In this document: one piece after another, positions 16,476 to 24,997 of the stretch
Position numbering within the stretch: the first letter of the stretch is position 1
Layout of the letters: each line of letters starts with the position of its first letter
NCBI GenBank assembly: GCA_012512955.1
Contig: JAAZDD010000161.1
Span: forward strand, 1 to 32,921
Reading direction: 5' to 3'
Source: Clostridia bacterium
GTDB lineage: Bacteria > Bacillota > DULZ01
DNA: 32,921 nucleotides
The notes under the pieces: generated by a model
The model's input: only the letters and a program-made list of their open reading frames with translations
Told to the model about the DNA's origin: nothing
Databases searched by the model: none
Made by a program: the position numbers and the translations under genes

Positions 16476-18368
16476 ATGATTAATCTTGCTTGGTTAGTAC
16501 CTGTATTACCGGCAATTGCCTTTGTGATTATCATCTTTCTCACCAGACGACTGCAAATGGTAAGTGCTTTGACTTCCATTCTTGCGATGGCCGGTTCTTT
16601 CATCATCTCCTTGGGAATCGTCTTTGAGGTCCTGGCAGGTCCCGTTACCATGGATAATCCGGTGGAACTGTCGGCCCGCTGGTTGGAAGTGCCGGGTAGC
16701 GTGTTTATCCAGGCCGGGGTTTTAATTGATCCCTTGTCTGCAGTAATGCTCTTTGTAGTGACTTTTATTGCTCTACTGGTCATGATTTACTCCATAGGCT
16801 ATATGAAGGGTGAGCCGGGATATTCTACTTTTTTCGCTTATTTATCCCTGTTCAGTTGCTCCATGCTCGGTCTGGTAGTATCAAATAATTATTTCCAGAT
16901 TTTCATGTTCTGGGAATTGGTGGGCTTATGCTCTTACTTGTTGATTGGTTTTTATTACCACAAGGATTCTGCTTCCCAGGCTAACAAAAAGGCTTTTATC
17001 ACCAACAGATACGGTGACTTCGGCTTTATGCTGGGCATGTTTTTCCTGTTCCTGCTGTTCGGAACCTTTAACTTCAGGGAACTGGCAGCGGTGATTCCTT
17101 CTTATACTAATGAAGCATTGCTCACCGTTGTGGCACTGCTGATCTTTGTAGGTCCCATTGCCAAGTCGGCTCAGTTTCCGCTCCATGTTTGGCTGCCGGA
17201 TGCCATGGAAGGTCCTACTCCCGTCAGTGCCCTGATTCACGCCGCAACCATGGTTGCTGCCGGTGTCTACCTGTTGGCGAGAGGGTTTGTGTTGTTTGAA
17301 AGTGCAACAACTGCGCTGATCATTATTGCCTTAATCGGTGGCTTCTCCTCCATTTTTGCCGCCAGCATCGGTTTAGTCCAGCGGGACATCAAGAGAATAT
17401 TGGCTTTCTCCACCATGAGCCAGTTGGGCTACATGGTAATGGCCATCGGCTTGGGCAGTATTACCGCCGGTATGTTCCACCTGACCACTCACGCTTTTTT
17501 CAAAGCGTTACTCTTCTTAGGTGCAGGTAGTGTGATCCATGCCGTTCACACCCAGGATATTTTTGAAATGGGTGGTTTAAGCAAAAAGATGAAAGTTACT
17601 ACCTGGACTTTTATTATCGGTTCTTTGGCCTTGGCAGGGATTTTCCCCTTGGCCGGTTTTTGGAGTAAGGATGAGATTTTATTGACTGCCGCTAATGCCG
17701 GCGAATATTTTGGCATTCCCATTCTGGGCCCCATCTTCCTAATCTTGGGACTGTCGGTGGCCTTTATGACTGCCTTTTATATGTTCCGCCTGATTTTTGT
17801 CACCTTTTTCGGGGAGGAACAGCCCGGCAGCCATGCCCATGAATCACCGGCTGTAATGACGGTACCCCTGATTATCCTGAGTGTGTTTGCCATCTTCTCC
17901 GGGTTTATCGGAACTCCCTTTACGCCCAATGGATTTGCCGAGTGGGTCTACTATGGTGAGCCTCACCACCCGCATCCCAACTATGGGATCATGATCATGT
18001 CCACCGTCGTGGCATTGGCAGGTATCTGGCTGGCTTGGCTGATCTACGGTAAAAGAGCCATTTCTGCCGAAATGTTGGCCAACCGGTTCAGCACAATCCA
18101 TAGGATACTTTACAACAAGTACTACATTGATGAAATCTACCTCTGGCTCTTCGATCGTGTGATGCTGGGTATTGCCGATGCTTGTCGTTGGTGCGACCGC
18201 AAGATTGTTGACGGAATTGCTGATGGTTTCGGGGATGGGATCCGGGCCATGGGTGCCAGGATGCGCTTCATCCAAACCGGAAATATGCAAAATTATGCCC
18301 TTGTCATCTTTGTAGCCGTGGTCATTATTGCCTTGGTCTTGGCAGTACCCGTTTTAGGAGGGATATAA
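16476..18368 (+). CDS. nuoL: NADH-quinone oxidoreductase subunit L
   Basis: NuoL is the distal antiporter-like proton-pumping subunit with the long lateral helix. The 630-aa protein has the family core PLHVWLPDAMEGPTPVSALI, then HAATMVAAGVYLLAR and FSTMSQLGYMVMAIGLG. Its C-terminal region (about 540-630), with RILYNKYYIDEIYLWLFDR, contains the lateral-helix segment and a last membrane helix. Its stop overlaps the nuoM start as TAATG. Length and order L-M-N are standard. It lies 32 bp after nuoK. Confidence 0.97.
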   Translation: MINLAWLVPVLPAIAFVIIIFLTRRLQMVSALTSILAMAGSFIISLGIVFEVLAGPVTMDNPVELSARWLEVPGSVFIQAGVLIDPLSAVMLFVVTFIALLVMIYSIGYMKGEPGYSTFFAYLSLFSCSMLGLVVSNNYFQIFMFWELVGLCSYLLIGFYYHKDSASQANKKAFITNRYGDFGFMLGMFFLFLLFGTFNFRELAAVIPSYTNEALLTVVALLIFVGPIAKSAQFPLHVWLPDAMEGPTPVSALIHAATMVAAGVYLLARGFVLFESATTALIIIALIGGFSSIFAASIGLVQRDIKRILAFSTMSQLGYMVMAIGLGSITAGMFHLTTHAFFKALLFLGAGSVIHAVHTQDIFEMGGLSKKMKVTTWTFIIGSLALAGIFPLAGFWSKDEILLTAANAGEYFGIPILGPIFLILGLSVAFMTAFYMFRLIFVTFFGEEQPGSHAHESPAVMTVPLIILSVFAIFSGFIGTPFTPNGFAEWVYYGEPHHPHPNYGIMIMSTVVALAGIWLAWLIYGKRAISAEMLANRFSTIHRILYNKYYIDEIYLWLFDRVMLGIADACRWCDRKIVDGIADGFGDGIRAMGARMRFIQTGNMQNYALVIFVAVVIIALVLAVPVLGGI

Positions 18369-19897
18369 TGGGCGATTTCCCGATTTTACTAACTATCGTT
18401 CTGGCCCCCGTAATTGGAGCGCTAGTGATCCTGTTCATTCCTGAGAAGGATGAGCGGCTTATTAAAATTACTGCTGCCATTGCCACTTTTGTATCTTTAG
18501 TTCTGTCGGTTTACGCCTATCTTGTTTATGACAAGACGGCGGGAGGCTTCCAGTTTACCCAGGATTTTGTCTGGGTCGAAAGGTTCGGGATCAACTTATC
18601 CCTTGGTGTAGACGGAATGAGCCTTCCTTTGGTGCTGTTGACGGCCATTGTCATCTTTACCGGCGTCTTTGCCTCCTGGGATATGCACAGCCGGGTCAAA
18701 GAGTTCTTTATTTTCCTGTTGGTATTGGTGGCCGGGGTTTTCGGGGTTTTCGTGTCCCGGGATCTGTTCTGGTTCTACCTGTTCTTTGAAGTGGCCGTGT
18801 TGCCCATGTATATCTTGATCGGTGTCTGGGGCAGTACCCGTAAGGAATATGCTGCCATGAAGCTGACCCTCTATCTGCTGGTAGGTAGCGCCTTCGCCTT
18901 AATCGGTATTATTGCCCTGTATGTCTACGCGAAGGCCCAGCTGGGTTTCGGTACTTTCGACATCATGACTTTGGGTACGGTGGAATTTGATGAAGCTTTC
19001 CAAAAGTTTGCGTTCTTCCTGATGATGATCGGTTTTGGCTTCCTGGTACCCATGTGGCCGCTCCATACCTGGTCTCCCGACGGGCACGTGGCGGCGCCAA
19101 CGGCCGTCAGTATGCTCCACGCCGGCGTATTGATGAAGCTGGGCGGTTACGGTTTAATCAGGGCAGGGGTGTTCCTCTTCCCCTTGGGAGCCAAGTATTG
19201 GGCACCCTTGATTGCGGTCCTGTGTATTGTTAACGTAGTTTACGGTGCTAGGGTAGCCATGGTACAGAAAGACCTGAAGTTCGTGATCGGTTACTCCAGC
19301 GTCAGTCACATGGGATATGTGTTGCTGGGTATCGCCTCTTTGAATTACATGAGTTTGGATGGGGCCGTGGCCCAGATGTTCGCCCACGGGATCATGACCG
19401 CCCTTTTCTTTGCGCTGGTTGGTAATGTCTATCATAAAGCACATACCCGGGAAATTGCTGCCTTTGGCGGTTTGGCCCATCAAATGCCCAGAGTTGCCAG
19501 CGGATTTCTCATTGGCGGTTTGGCTTCTTTGGGACTGCCGGGATTGAACAACTTTGTGGCCGAAGCTTTAATTTTCTTGGGTTCCTGGCAAGTGGAAAAA
19601 GTCTTGTTTGGCTGGTTGCATTTCCGGGTCCTGTCCATCCTGGCTATTTTCGGGGTGGTCATTACGGCTATCTATGTCTTAAGAGTGGTGCAAAGAGTTT
19701 TCTTCGGGCCTCGCAATCCCAAATGGGACCATCTTACCGATGCCCGGGGTGTGGAAATGGTGCCCATCGTCATTTTAATCGGTGTTCTGGTGCTGTTTGG
19801 TATCTTCCCGTCTCTCTTAATCGATACCATCAACGTTGGCGTCGGACCCTTGGTGGCCAAAATCTCTGCTGCCGCTGAAATAGGGGGTGTTTTCTAA
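18368..19897 (+). CDS. nuoM: NADH-quinone oxidoreductase subunit M
   Basis: NuoM is a second antiporter-like proton pump of complex I. The 509-aa polytopic protein has FEVAVLPMYILIGVWG with the key glutamate, PLHTWSPDGHVAAPTAVSML and IGYSSVSHMGYVLLGI. ATG at 18368 shares a base with the nuoL stop (TAATG), and its own stop shares a base with the nuoN start. This tight coupling suits subunits made in equal numbers. Confidence 0.97.
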   Translation: MGDFPILLTIVLAPVIGALVILFIPEKDERLIKITAAIATFVSLVLSVYAYLVYDKTAGGFQFTQDFVWVERFGINLSLGVDGMSLPLVLLTAIVIFTGVFASWDMHSRVKEFFIFLLVLVAGVFGVFVSRDLFWFYLFFEVAVLPMYILIGVWGSTRKEYAAMKLTLYLLVGSAFALIGIIALYVYAKAQLGFGTFDIMTLGTVEFDEAFQKFAFFLMMIGFGFLVPMWPLHTWSPDGHVAAPTAVSMLHAGVLMKLGGYGLIRAGVFLFPLGAKYWAPLIAVLCIVNVVYGARVAMVQKDLKFVIGYSSVSHMGYVLLGIASLNYMSLDGAVAQMFAHGIMTALFFALVGNVYHKAHTREIAAFGGLAHQMPRVASGFLIGGLASLGLPGLNNFVAEALIFLGSWQVEKVLFGWLHFRVLSILAIFGVVITAIYVLRVVQRVFFGPRNPKWDHLTDARGVEMVPIVILIGVLVLFGIFPSLLIDTINVGVGPLVAKISAAAEIGGVF

Positions 19898-21342
19898 TGC
19901 AGATCCAGCTTGCCGATTTCGCTTTGATGATGCCGGAAATTGCTACAGCTGTTTTAGCTTTGGGACTGCTGGTGGTAGGCCTGGTGGTACCCAAAGAGCA
20001 GTCCAAGGGCATCGGGTATTTGACGGTAGCAGGGCTGACAGGCATTTGGCTGTTCAACTTCCTTTACTGGAATGAAGACGCTGCCCTTTTTGGGGGAATC
20101 TACTTAGTGGATTCCTATACCGTATTTTTCCGGTTCCTCTTTTTAACGGCTGCCGTTATTGTGGCCCTAGCATCCAGGGATTATGTGGCACGATTGGAGC
20201 GTAACCAAGGTGAGTTTTATGCCCTGCTGGTTGCCGCCACTTTAGGGATGATGCTGCTGGCCGGAGCCGGTGATTTAATCACCTTGTATATGGGCCTGGA
20301 ATTGATGACCATTACTTTCGTAATCCTGGTGGGTTATCAGAAGGCAGAGGCCAAGTCAGCGGAAGCGGGCGTTAAATACGTGGTTCTGGGAGCTATGTCC
20401 TCTGCAGTGTTACTTTACGGTTTGAGTTTAGTTTTTGGTTTCACGGGGACAACGTTTATTAACGACATGGTGGCTACCCTTAGCTCCGGCAATTGGTCAC
20501 CGTTGCTCCTCCTGGGAATTGTCTTTATGATTGCCGGCTTTGGCTTTAAGGTATCTGCTGTTCCATTCCATATGTGGTCACCGGACATTTACGAAGGCTC
20601 TCCAACTCCCGTCACTGCTTTTCTGGCGGTAGCTTCTAAAGCGGCGGGTTTGGCAGCTTTTGTCAGGATTTTTATGATTGCTCTCCCGGAACTCCAAGCT
20701 TATTGGATGAGCATCGTTATTGTCTTGACGGCTATTACCGTAGTGGTGGGTAACCTGATTGCCATTCCCCAAAGCAATATTAAACGGATGCTGGCTTTTT
20801 CCAGTGTTGCCCAGGCAGGCTATATCCTGTTCGGGCTGGTTGCCTTCTCATCTCTAGGGGTAGGAGCCATGCTGTTTCACTCCATCCTGTACGTGTTCGC
20901 CAATATTGGCGCCTTCGGGGTGGCCATTGCCGTTAAAAATGCAACCGGAAGCGATGAAATCAAGGATTACAGCGGGCTGGCACAAACCTCTCCCTTCCTG
21001 GCAGCGGTGATGCTCCTTTGCCTGTTATCACTGGCGGGGATCCCTCCGGTGGCAGGTTTTGTCAGCAAGTTCTATCTTTTTTTAGCTGTGATTGAAAAAG
21101 GCATGGTTTGGTTGGCCTTTGTGGGCATCGGGATGAGCATGGTCTCCGTTTATTACTATTTAATCGTGGCAAAAGCCATGTATTTAGGTACTCCGAAAGA
21201 AGCGGCTAAGCCCATTTCTGTCTCCGCCGGCACCCAGATTGCTTTGGTCATTTGTATGGTTGCGGTAATCTTGTTTGGTGTTTATCCTACACCGCTCTTG
21301 AATGCAGCTATGGAGGTTGGCTACAGTTTCTTTCCGTTTTAG
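19897..21342 (+). CDS. nuoN: NADH-quinone oxidoreductase subunit N
   Basis: NuoN is the third antiporter-like proton pump. The 481-aa protein has the signature FHMWSPDIYEGSPTPVTAFL, GLELMTITFVILVGY with the membrane glutamate, and MLAFSSVAQAGYILFGLVAF. It begins one base into the nuoM stop (TAATG). It is the last nuo gene: no nuoE, nuoF, nuoG or other redox gene follows, and a strong palindrome lies 53 bp downstream. Confidence 0.97.
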   Translation: MQIQLADFALMMPEIATAVLALGLLVVGLVVPKEQSKGIGYLTVAGLTGIWLFNFLYWNEDAALFGGIYLVDSYTVFFRFLFLTAAVIVALASRDYVARLERNQGEFYALLVAATLGMMLLAGAGDLITLYMGLELMTITFVILVGYQKAEAKSAEAGVKYVVLGAMSSAVLLYGLSLVFGFTGTTFINDMVATLSSGNWSPLLLLGIVFMIAGFGFKVSAVPFHMWSPDIYEGSPTPVTAFLAVASKAAGLAAFVRIFMIALPELQAYWMSIVIVLTAITVVVGNLIAIPQSNIKRMLAFSSVAQAGYILFGLVAFSSLGVGAMLFHSILYVFANIGAFGVAIAVKNATGSDEIKDYSGLAQTSPFLAAVMLLCLLSLAGIPPVAGFVSKFYLFLAVIEKGMVWLAFVGIGMSMVSVYYYLIVAKAMYLGTPKEAAKPISVSAGTQIALVICMVAVILFGVYPTPLLNAAMEVGYSFFPF

Positions 21343-21395
21343 TCCGTTGGCAGCAACCAATTCAGTTCCTATGATGCGGGTTATCTGTTAAGATG

Positions 21396-21434
21396 GTTTT
21401 CGGCCTATCTACGGCCAATAGATAGGCCGAAAAC
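21396..21434. terminator. Perfect 15-bp inverted repeat after the nuo operon
   Basis: GTTTTCGGCCTATCT (21396-21410) and AGATAGGCCGAAAAC (21420-21434) are exact reverse complements around the 9-nt loop ACGGCCAAT. It lies 53 bp after nuoN and 72 bp before yraN. The stem ends in A-T pairs but no T-run follows, so it is an imperfect intrinsic terminator, an mRNA 3'-end stabiliser or a dispersed palindrome. Confidence 0.55.
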
Positions 21435-21506
21435 ACCAGCATAATCCAGGAAGTTGATTTGGGAAGCTGCTATTTTTGTCTGTGACCGAAAAGGAGGGAG
21501 TACGTT

Positions 21507-21863
21507 ATGGACAAACGGCAGATTACCGGGAAAGAAGGAGAAGAATTGGCCGTTAAGTACCTGGAGGAACAAGGTTACAAGATCTTGGCAAGGAATTATC
21601 GTTGTCCACTGGGGGAAATTGATATCATAGCTTGTGATAATGAAGATTTAGTATTTATTGAAGTAAAAACAAGAACAAGTCTCAAGTTTGGTTTACCGGT
21701 GGAGAGCATTACCAAGTCAAAACAGTTCCGGATTCGCAAAATAGCCCTCCGTTACCTGGCAGAAACAAGACCTGTGTACAACAAGTACCGGTTTGACGTG
21801 GTTTCCATTATTTTAAAAAACGGCAAGGTTGATCAATTTGATATTATTCACAACGCGTTTTAA
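21507..21863 (+). CDS. yraN: YraN family (UPF0102) endonuclease-like protein
   Basis: This small family has a PD-(D/E)xK nuclease-like fold and unknown function. The 118-aa protein has the visible core E37-x-D39 in GEIDII and E52-V-K54 in FIEVKTRTS, with the N-terminal GKEGEELAVKYLEEQGY helix. ATG at 21507 follows AAGGAGGGAG (21490-21499). In many Clostridia it lies directly between rnhB and comM; here the nuo operon separates it from rnhB. Holliday-junction resolvase similarity is known from the fold, but no activity can be claimed. Confidence 0.95.
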   Translation: MDKRQITGKEGEELAVKYLEEQGYKILARNYRCPLGEIDIIACDNEDLVFIEVKTRTSLKFGLPVESITKSKQFRIRKIALRYLAETRPVYNKYRFDVVSIILKNGKVDQFDIIHNAF

Positions 21864-21955
21864 TATTTAAAAGGAAAATTAAGGTCTTATGTCAAACAAA
21901 TAGTCATAATATTCAATGTTTTTGTGAGGCAGTTACTGCTTAAGGGGATGGGTAT

Positions 21956-23491
21956 ATGCTGTCGGTGGTTAAATCAGTGGCTTTAGTTGGGATGGAAGCT
22001 GCGGCAATTCAAGTGGAGGTAGATATATCATCCGGTTTGCCCAGTTTTGATTTGGTAGGTTTACCGGACACTGCAGTGAAAGAATCCAAAGAAAGAGTTC
22101 GCACCGCCATCAAAAATGCCGGTTTCGAATTTCCCGCCAAACGCATTACCGTTAATCTTGCCCCTGCCGATTTGAAAAAAGAGGGACCTGGTTTTGATCT
22201 ACCCATTGCAGTAGGAATTTTGGCCTGTACCGGACAGTTATCAAATGATTATTGGTCGGAAAGTTTCTTTGTAGGTGAATTATCTTTGAATGGTGATCTT
22301 AGAGGGGTCCCAGGAGTATTGGCCATGTCCTGGTCTTTGGCTCAGGCATCGCATGAGGTAGTCTCCTTGGTTGTGCCGGAAGAAAACGGATATGAAGCCG
22401 GTTTGATCAGGGGCATTAGAGTGTTTCCTGTGCCGGATTTAAAGAAGCTGGTCTCTTTTTTGAACGGTTCGGAAGACATCAAACCGGTTAACATTAACCC
22501 GGATCGCTACTTGGGTGGAATTAGAGGTCCGGAGGTTGATTTCAGTCAAATCCGGGGTCAGGCCGGTGTCAAACGGGGCCTGGAGATCGCCGCTGCCGGT
22601 GGACATAATGTGCTCCTGATTGGGCCTCCCGGCGCCGGTAAGACCCTATTGGCCCGAAGCCTAAATTCCATTTTACCTCCCTTGGATCGGGAAGAAGCGC
22701 TGGAAGTTAGCCGGATTTACAGTGTTGCCGGTTTGCTTAGCAGGGACCGGCCTTTGATAACGGAGCGGCCCTTCCGGGCACCCCACCATACTGCCTCGAC
22801 GGCCAGCGTCATTGGCGGTGGCCGGACACCAAAACCGGGGGAGCTCAGTTTGGCAACCCATGGCATTTTGTTTTTGGATGAACTGCCCGAGTTTCGTCGT
22901 GACGTTTTGGAAGCATTGCGCCAGCCCCTGGAGGACCGGCGGGTGACCATTTCCCGGGTGCAGGCTGCCTATGAATATCCGGCGGATTTCATGCTTGTGG
23001 CAACGGCAAATCCATGTCAGTGTGGCTTTTACGGTGATCGGCAACGGGAGTGCAACTGTACCCCCTATCAGATCCAAAAATATCGCAGTAAACTTTCCGG
23101 TCCCTTGCTGGATCGGATTGACCTGCAGATGGAAGTGCCCAGGCTGACTCTGGAAGAATTACAGGGCCATGACGACGGTGAGGAATCCGAGAAGGTGAGG
23201 GAAAGGGTGGCTGCCGCCCGGCAACGTCAATGGCAGCGGTTAAAGCACTATGGCATCTATTATAATGCCCAGATTAAAGGAGCGATGGTAAGGAAACTGT
23301 GTCCCCTTACTCCTGAGGCCAATGAACTGCTCCAGAAAGCCTTTGCCCGGTTAGGTTTGAGTATGCGTGCCCATGACCGGGTGATTAAAATAGCCCGTTC
23401 TATAGCCGATTTGGCAGGCAGTGAACTAATTCAAGGTGCTCATCTTGCGGAAGCCCTTCAATATCGGCTATTAGACAGAGCAACAGGATGA
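21956..23491 (+). CDS. comM: ComM/YifB family AAA+ ATPase (Mg chelatase-like)
   Basis: ComM is a hexameric helicase that promotes branch migration during natural transformation in Gram-negative species; YifB-type homologs occur widely in Firmicutes. The 511-aa protein has an N-terminal Lon-protease-like domain (about 1-170), Walker A GPPGAGKT at 223-230, Walker B ILFLDELPEF near 304-313, and a Cys4 knuckle at Cys354, Cys356, Cys366 and Cys368. The C-terminal domain has LSMRAHDRVIKIARSIADL. ATG at 21956 is preceded by AAGGGGAT. It lies close to dprA, a transformation protein, but whether this organism is naturally competent is unknown. Confidence 0.93.
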   Translation: MLSVVKSVALVGMEAAAIQVEVDISSGLPSFDLVGLPDTAVKESKERVRTAIKNAGFEFPAKRITVNLAPADLKKEGPGFDLPIAVGILACTGQLSNDYWSESFFVGELSLNGDLRGVPGVLAMSWSLAQASHEVVSLVVPEENGYEAGLIRGIRVFPVPDLKKLVSFLNGSEDIKPVNINPDRYLGGIRGPEVDFSQIRGQAGVKRGLEIAAAGGHNVLLIGPPGAGKTLLARSLNSILPPLDREEALEVSRIYSVAGLLSRDRPLITERPFRAPHHTASTASVIGGGRTPKPGELSLATHGILFLDELPEFRRDVLEALRQPLEDRRVTISRVQAAYEYPADFMLVATANPCQCGFYGDRQRECNCTPYQIQKYRSKLSGPLLDRIDLQMEVPRLTLEELQGHDDGEESEKVRERVAAARQRQWQRLKHYGIYYNAQIKGAMVRKLCPLTPEANELLQKAFARLGLSMRAHDRVIKIARSIADLAGSELIQGAHLAEALQYRLLDRATG

Positions 23492-23529
23492 GCCGGTAAA
23501 AGAAAAACATAGCAATCTGGGCCAGGGTT

Positions 23530-23538
23530 TGTTATAAT
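23530..23538 (+). promoter_or_regulatory. Extended -10 promoter of the 38-aa microprotein gene
   Basis: TGTTATAAT at 23530-23538 is a perfect extended -10 (TGn plus TATAAT). The -35 at 17 bp spacing (TAGCAA, 23510-23515) is weak, as is common with extended -10 promoters. A start site near 23545 would give a leader of about 34 nt before ATG 23579. Confidence 0.65.
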
Positions 23539-23578
23539 ATGGATATGGTAGGAGCCATGTTAAGAGAGGAGTGACAGA

Positions 23579-23695
23579 ATGTTTTATCTGTATGCTTTTT
23601 TAGGAATGTTTTTGCAACTGTTTGTGCTGGTGTTGATCCTAAACGGTATTACCAAAGAAGATACACAAGTACAGCAAACGTGCACGCATCATTAA
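23579..23695 (+). CDS. 38-aa single-pass membrane microprotein of unknown function
   Basis: I do not recognise this gene. It encodes 38 residues, starting MFYLYAFLGMFLQLF. Residues about 2-21 form one hydrophobic, probably transmembrane, helix. The polar tail NGITKEDTQVQQ leads to CTHH, with one Cys and two His at the C-terminus. Support for a real gene is unusually complete for such a short frame: an extended -10 promoter at 23530, AGGAG (23567-23571) 7 nt before ATG, and an intrinsic terminator whose stem begins within the stop codon. It stands alone between comM and dprA as a monocistronic unit. A toxin, a membrane-protein modulator or a peptide signal are all possible; no family assignment can be made from the sequence. 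Confidence 0.72.
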   Translation: MFYLYAFLGMFLQLFVLVLILNGITKEDTQVQQTCTHH

Positions 23696-23718
23696 GGGGA
23701 ATTTCCCCTTTTTTATTT
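23694..23718 (+). terminator. Rho-independent terminator of the microprotein gene
   Basis: AAGGGGA (23694-23700) pairs with TCCCCTT (23704-23710) around the loop ATT, followed by TTTTATTT. The stem starts in the TAA stop of the 38-aa frame. It isolates this small transcription unit from dprA. Confidence 0.85.
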
Positions 23719-23831
23719 GTTGCGGGGAGCATGAGTTTCCCGGGCAGAGGTAAACTAATTCTTTGAAAGTATCATTTGTCCATCTGCGCTTAGACTCGCT
23801 TCAGAATGATGACGGGTGAGGGAGTGGGCCC

Positions 23832-24923
23832 ATGCGGGAAAGAGATTATTTGATTGGCTTGAAGCATATACCGGGATTAGGTGCGAAGCTTATCAAGTCT
23901 TTAATGCAGGAATTCAATAGTGCAGAGTATCTATGGCATATTTCCGAAAAAGAGTTAAGACAGCATCCTAAGCTTTCAGAATCATTTATTGAAAAGTTCC
24001 TGTACCATCGAAACCGACTGATCCTTCAGGAGATTATAGAGGGTCTCATAGAAAAAGGGATTCAAACCATTACCATCCTGGATGATGATTACCCGATCAA
24101 TTTAAGACAAATTCATGATCCTCCTCCGGTCCTGTTTTATTCCGGGCAGTGGAGTGACGAAGACGAGCGAGGATTTGGCATCGTTGGCTCCAGAAGGGCA
24201 ACGGTTTATGGACAAAAAGTAGCCCAACAGTTTGGCAAGGAATTGGCTCAGGCCGGATTTGTGATTGTCAGCGGAATGGCCAGAGGGATTGACAGTTATG
24301 CCCACTGGGGCTGTCTTGAGGCGGGAGGTAGGACCATTGCCGTGCTAGGGTCCGGTTTGGATGTTATTTATCCCAGGGAAAACCGCAAACTGGCGGAACA
24401 GATTGCGGAAAATGGGGTCGTGTTAACGGAATTTGTTCCCGGCACAGCTCCTTTGCCCCAGAATTTTCCCGTCCGCAACCGGATCATTGCCGGGTTATCC
24501 CTGGGGGTATTGGTAGTGGAGGCGGCGGCCAAATCAGGTGCTTTGATCACCGCTGATTTTGCCCTGGAATGGGGGAGAGATGTGTTTGCCGTGACCGGTC
24601 CCATTTCCAGCCCTAACAGCAGAGGAACCCATTATTTAATCAAACAAGGCGCAAAGCTGGTTGACCAGGTGGGAGATATCTTAGAGGAATATAATGTTGG
24701 CGAAGGTGCCCCTTACAGGGAGGGCCAGGATTCCATGTTCCTTTTAACAGCTGATGAACAAACTGTTTACAATATGCTGAACTGGACTCCCCAGCGAGTG
24801 GAAGAACTGATGGAAAAAACCGGTTGGACTCCGGACAGAATCCAACCAGTATTGACTTTGCTGGAGCTTCATGGACTGGTGGAGCAGCTTCCCGGCAGAC
24901 AATTCATCAGGAAAAGCCTTTAA
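23832..24923 (+). CDS. dprA: DNA processing protein DprA
   Basis: DprA binds incoming single-stranded DNA and loads RecA during transformation. The 363-aa protein has an N-terminal SAM-like HhH region (GLGAKLIKSLMQEF). The Rossmann-like DprA core follows, with IVGSRRATVYG, IVSGMARGIDSYAH, AVLGSGLDVIYPREN and FPVRNRIIAGLS. A C-terminal winged-helix domain spans about 300-363 (LNWTPQRVEELMEKTGW). ATG at 23832 is preceded by GGGTGAGGGAG. Many non-competent bacteria keep dprA, so it does not prove competence. It is followed by a likely terminator. Confidence 0.96.
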   Translation: MRERDYLIGLKHIPGLGAKLIKSLMQEFNSAEYLWHISEKELRQHPKLSESFIEKFLYHRNRLILQEIIEGLIEKGIQTITILDDDYPINLRQIHDPPPVLFYSGQWSDEDERGFGIVGSRRATVYGQKVAQQFGKELAQAGFVIVSGMARGIDSYAHWGCLEAGGRTIAVLGSGLDVIYPRENRKLAEQIAENGVVLTEFVPGTAPLPQNFPVRNRIIAGLSLGVLVVEAAAKSGALITADFALEWGRDVFAVTGPISSPNSRGTHYLIKQGAKLVDQVGDILEEYNVGEGAPYREGQDSMFLLTADEQTVYNMLNWTPQRVEELMEKTGWTPDRIQPVLTLLELHGLVEQLPGRQFIRKSL

Positions 24924-24945
24924 AAGAGGAGTCTAAAGGTTTTTT
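24912..24945 (+). terminator. Probable terminator after dprA
   Basis: AAAAGCCTTTA (24912-24922) pairs with TAAAGGTTTTT (24934-24944) with one G-U pair, around an 11-nt loop. The T-rich second arm doubles as the U-tract. The dprA stop codon lies in the stem. The low GC and large loop make it weaker than the others in this window. Confidence 0.45.
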
Positions 24946-24997
24946 ACTTGACTATAATAATAGAGGTTAGTACCATTGTTACTTGAGGTGAATTCTA

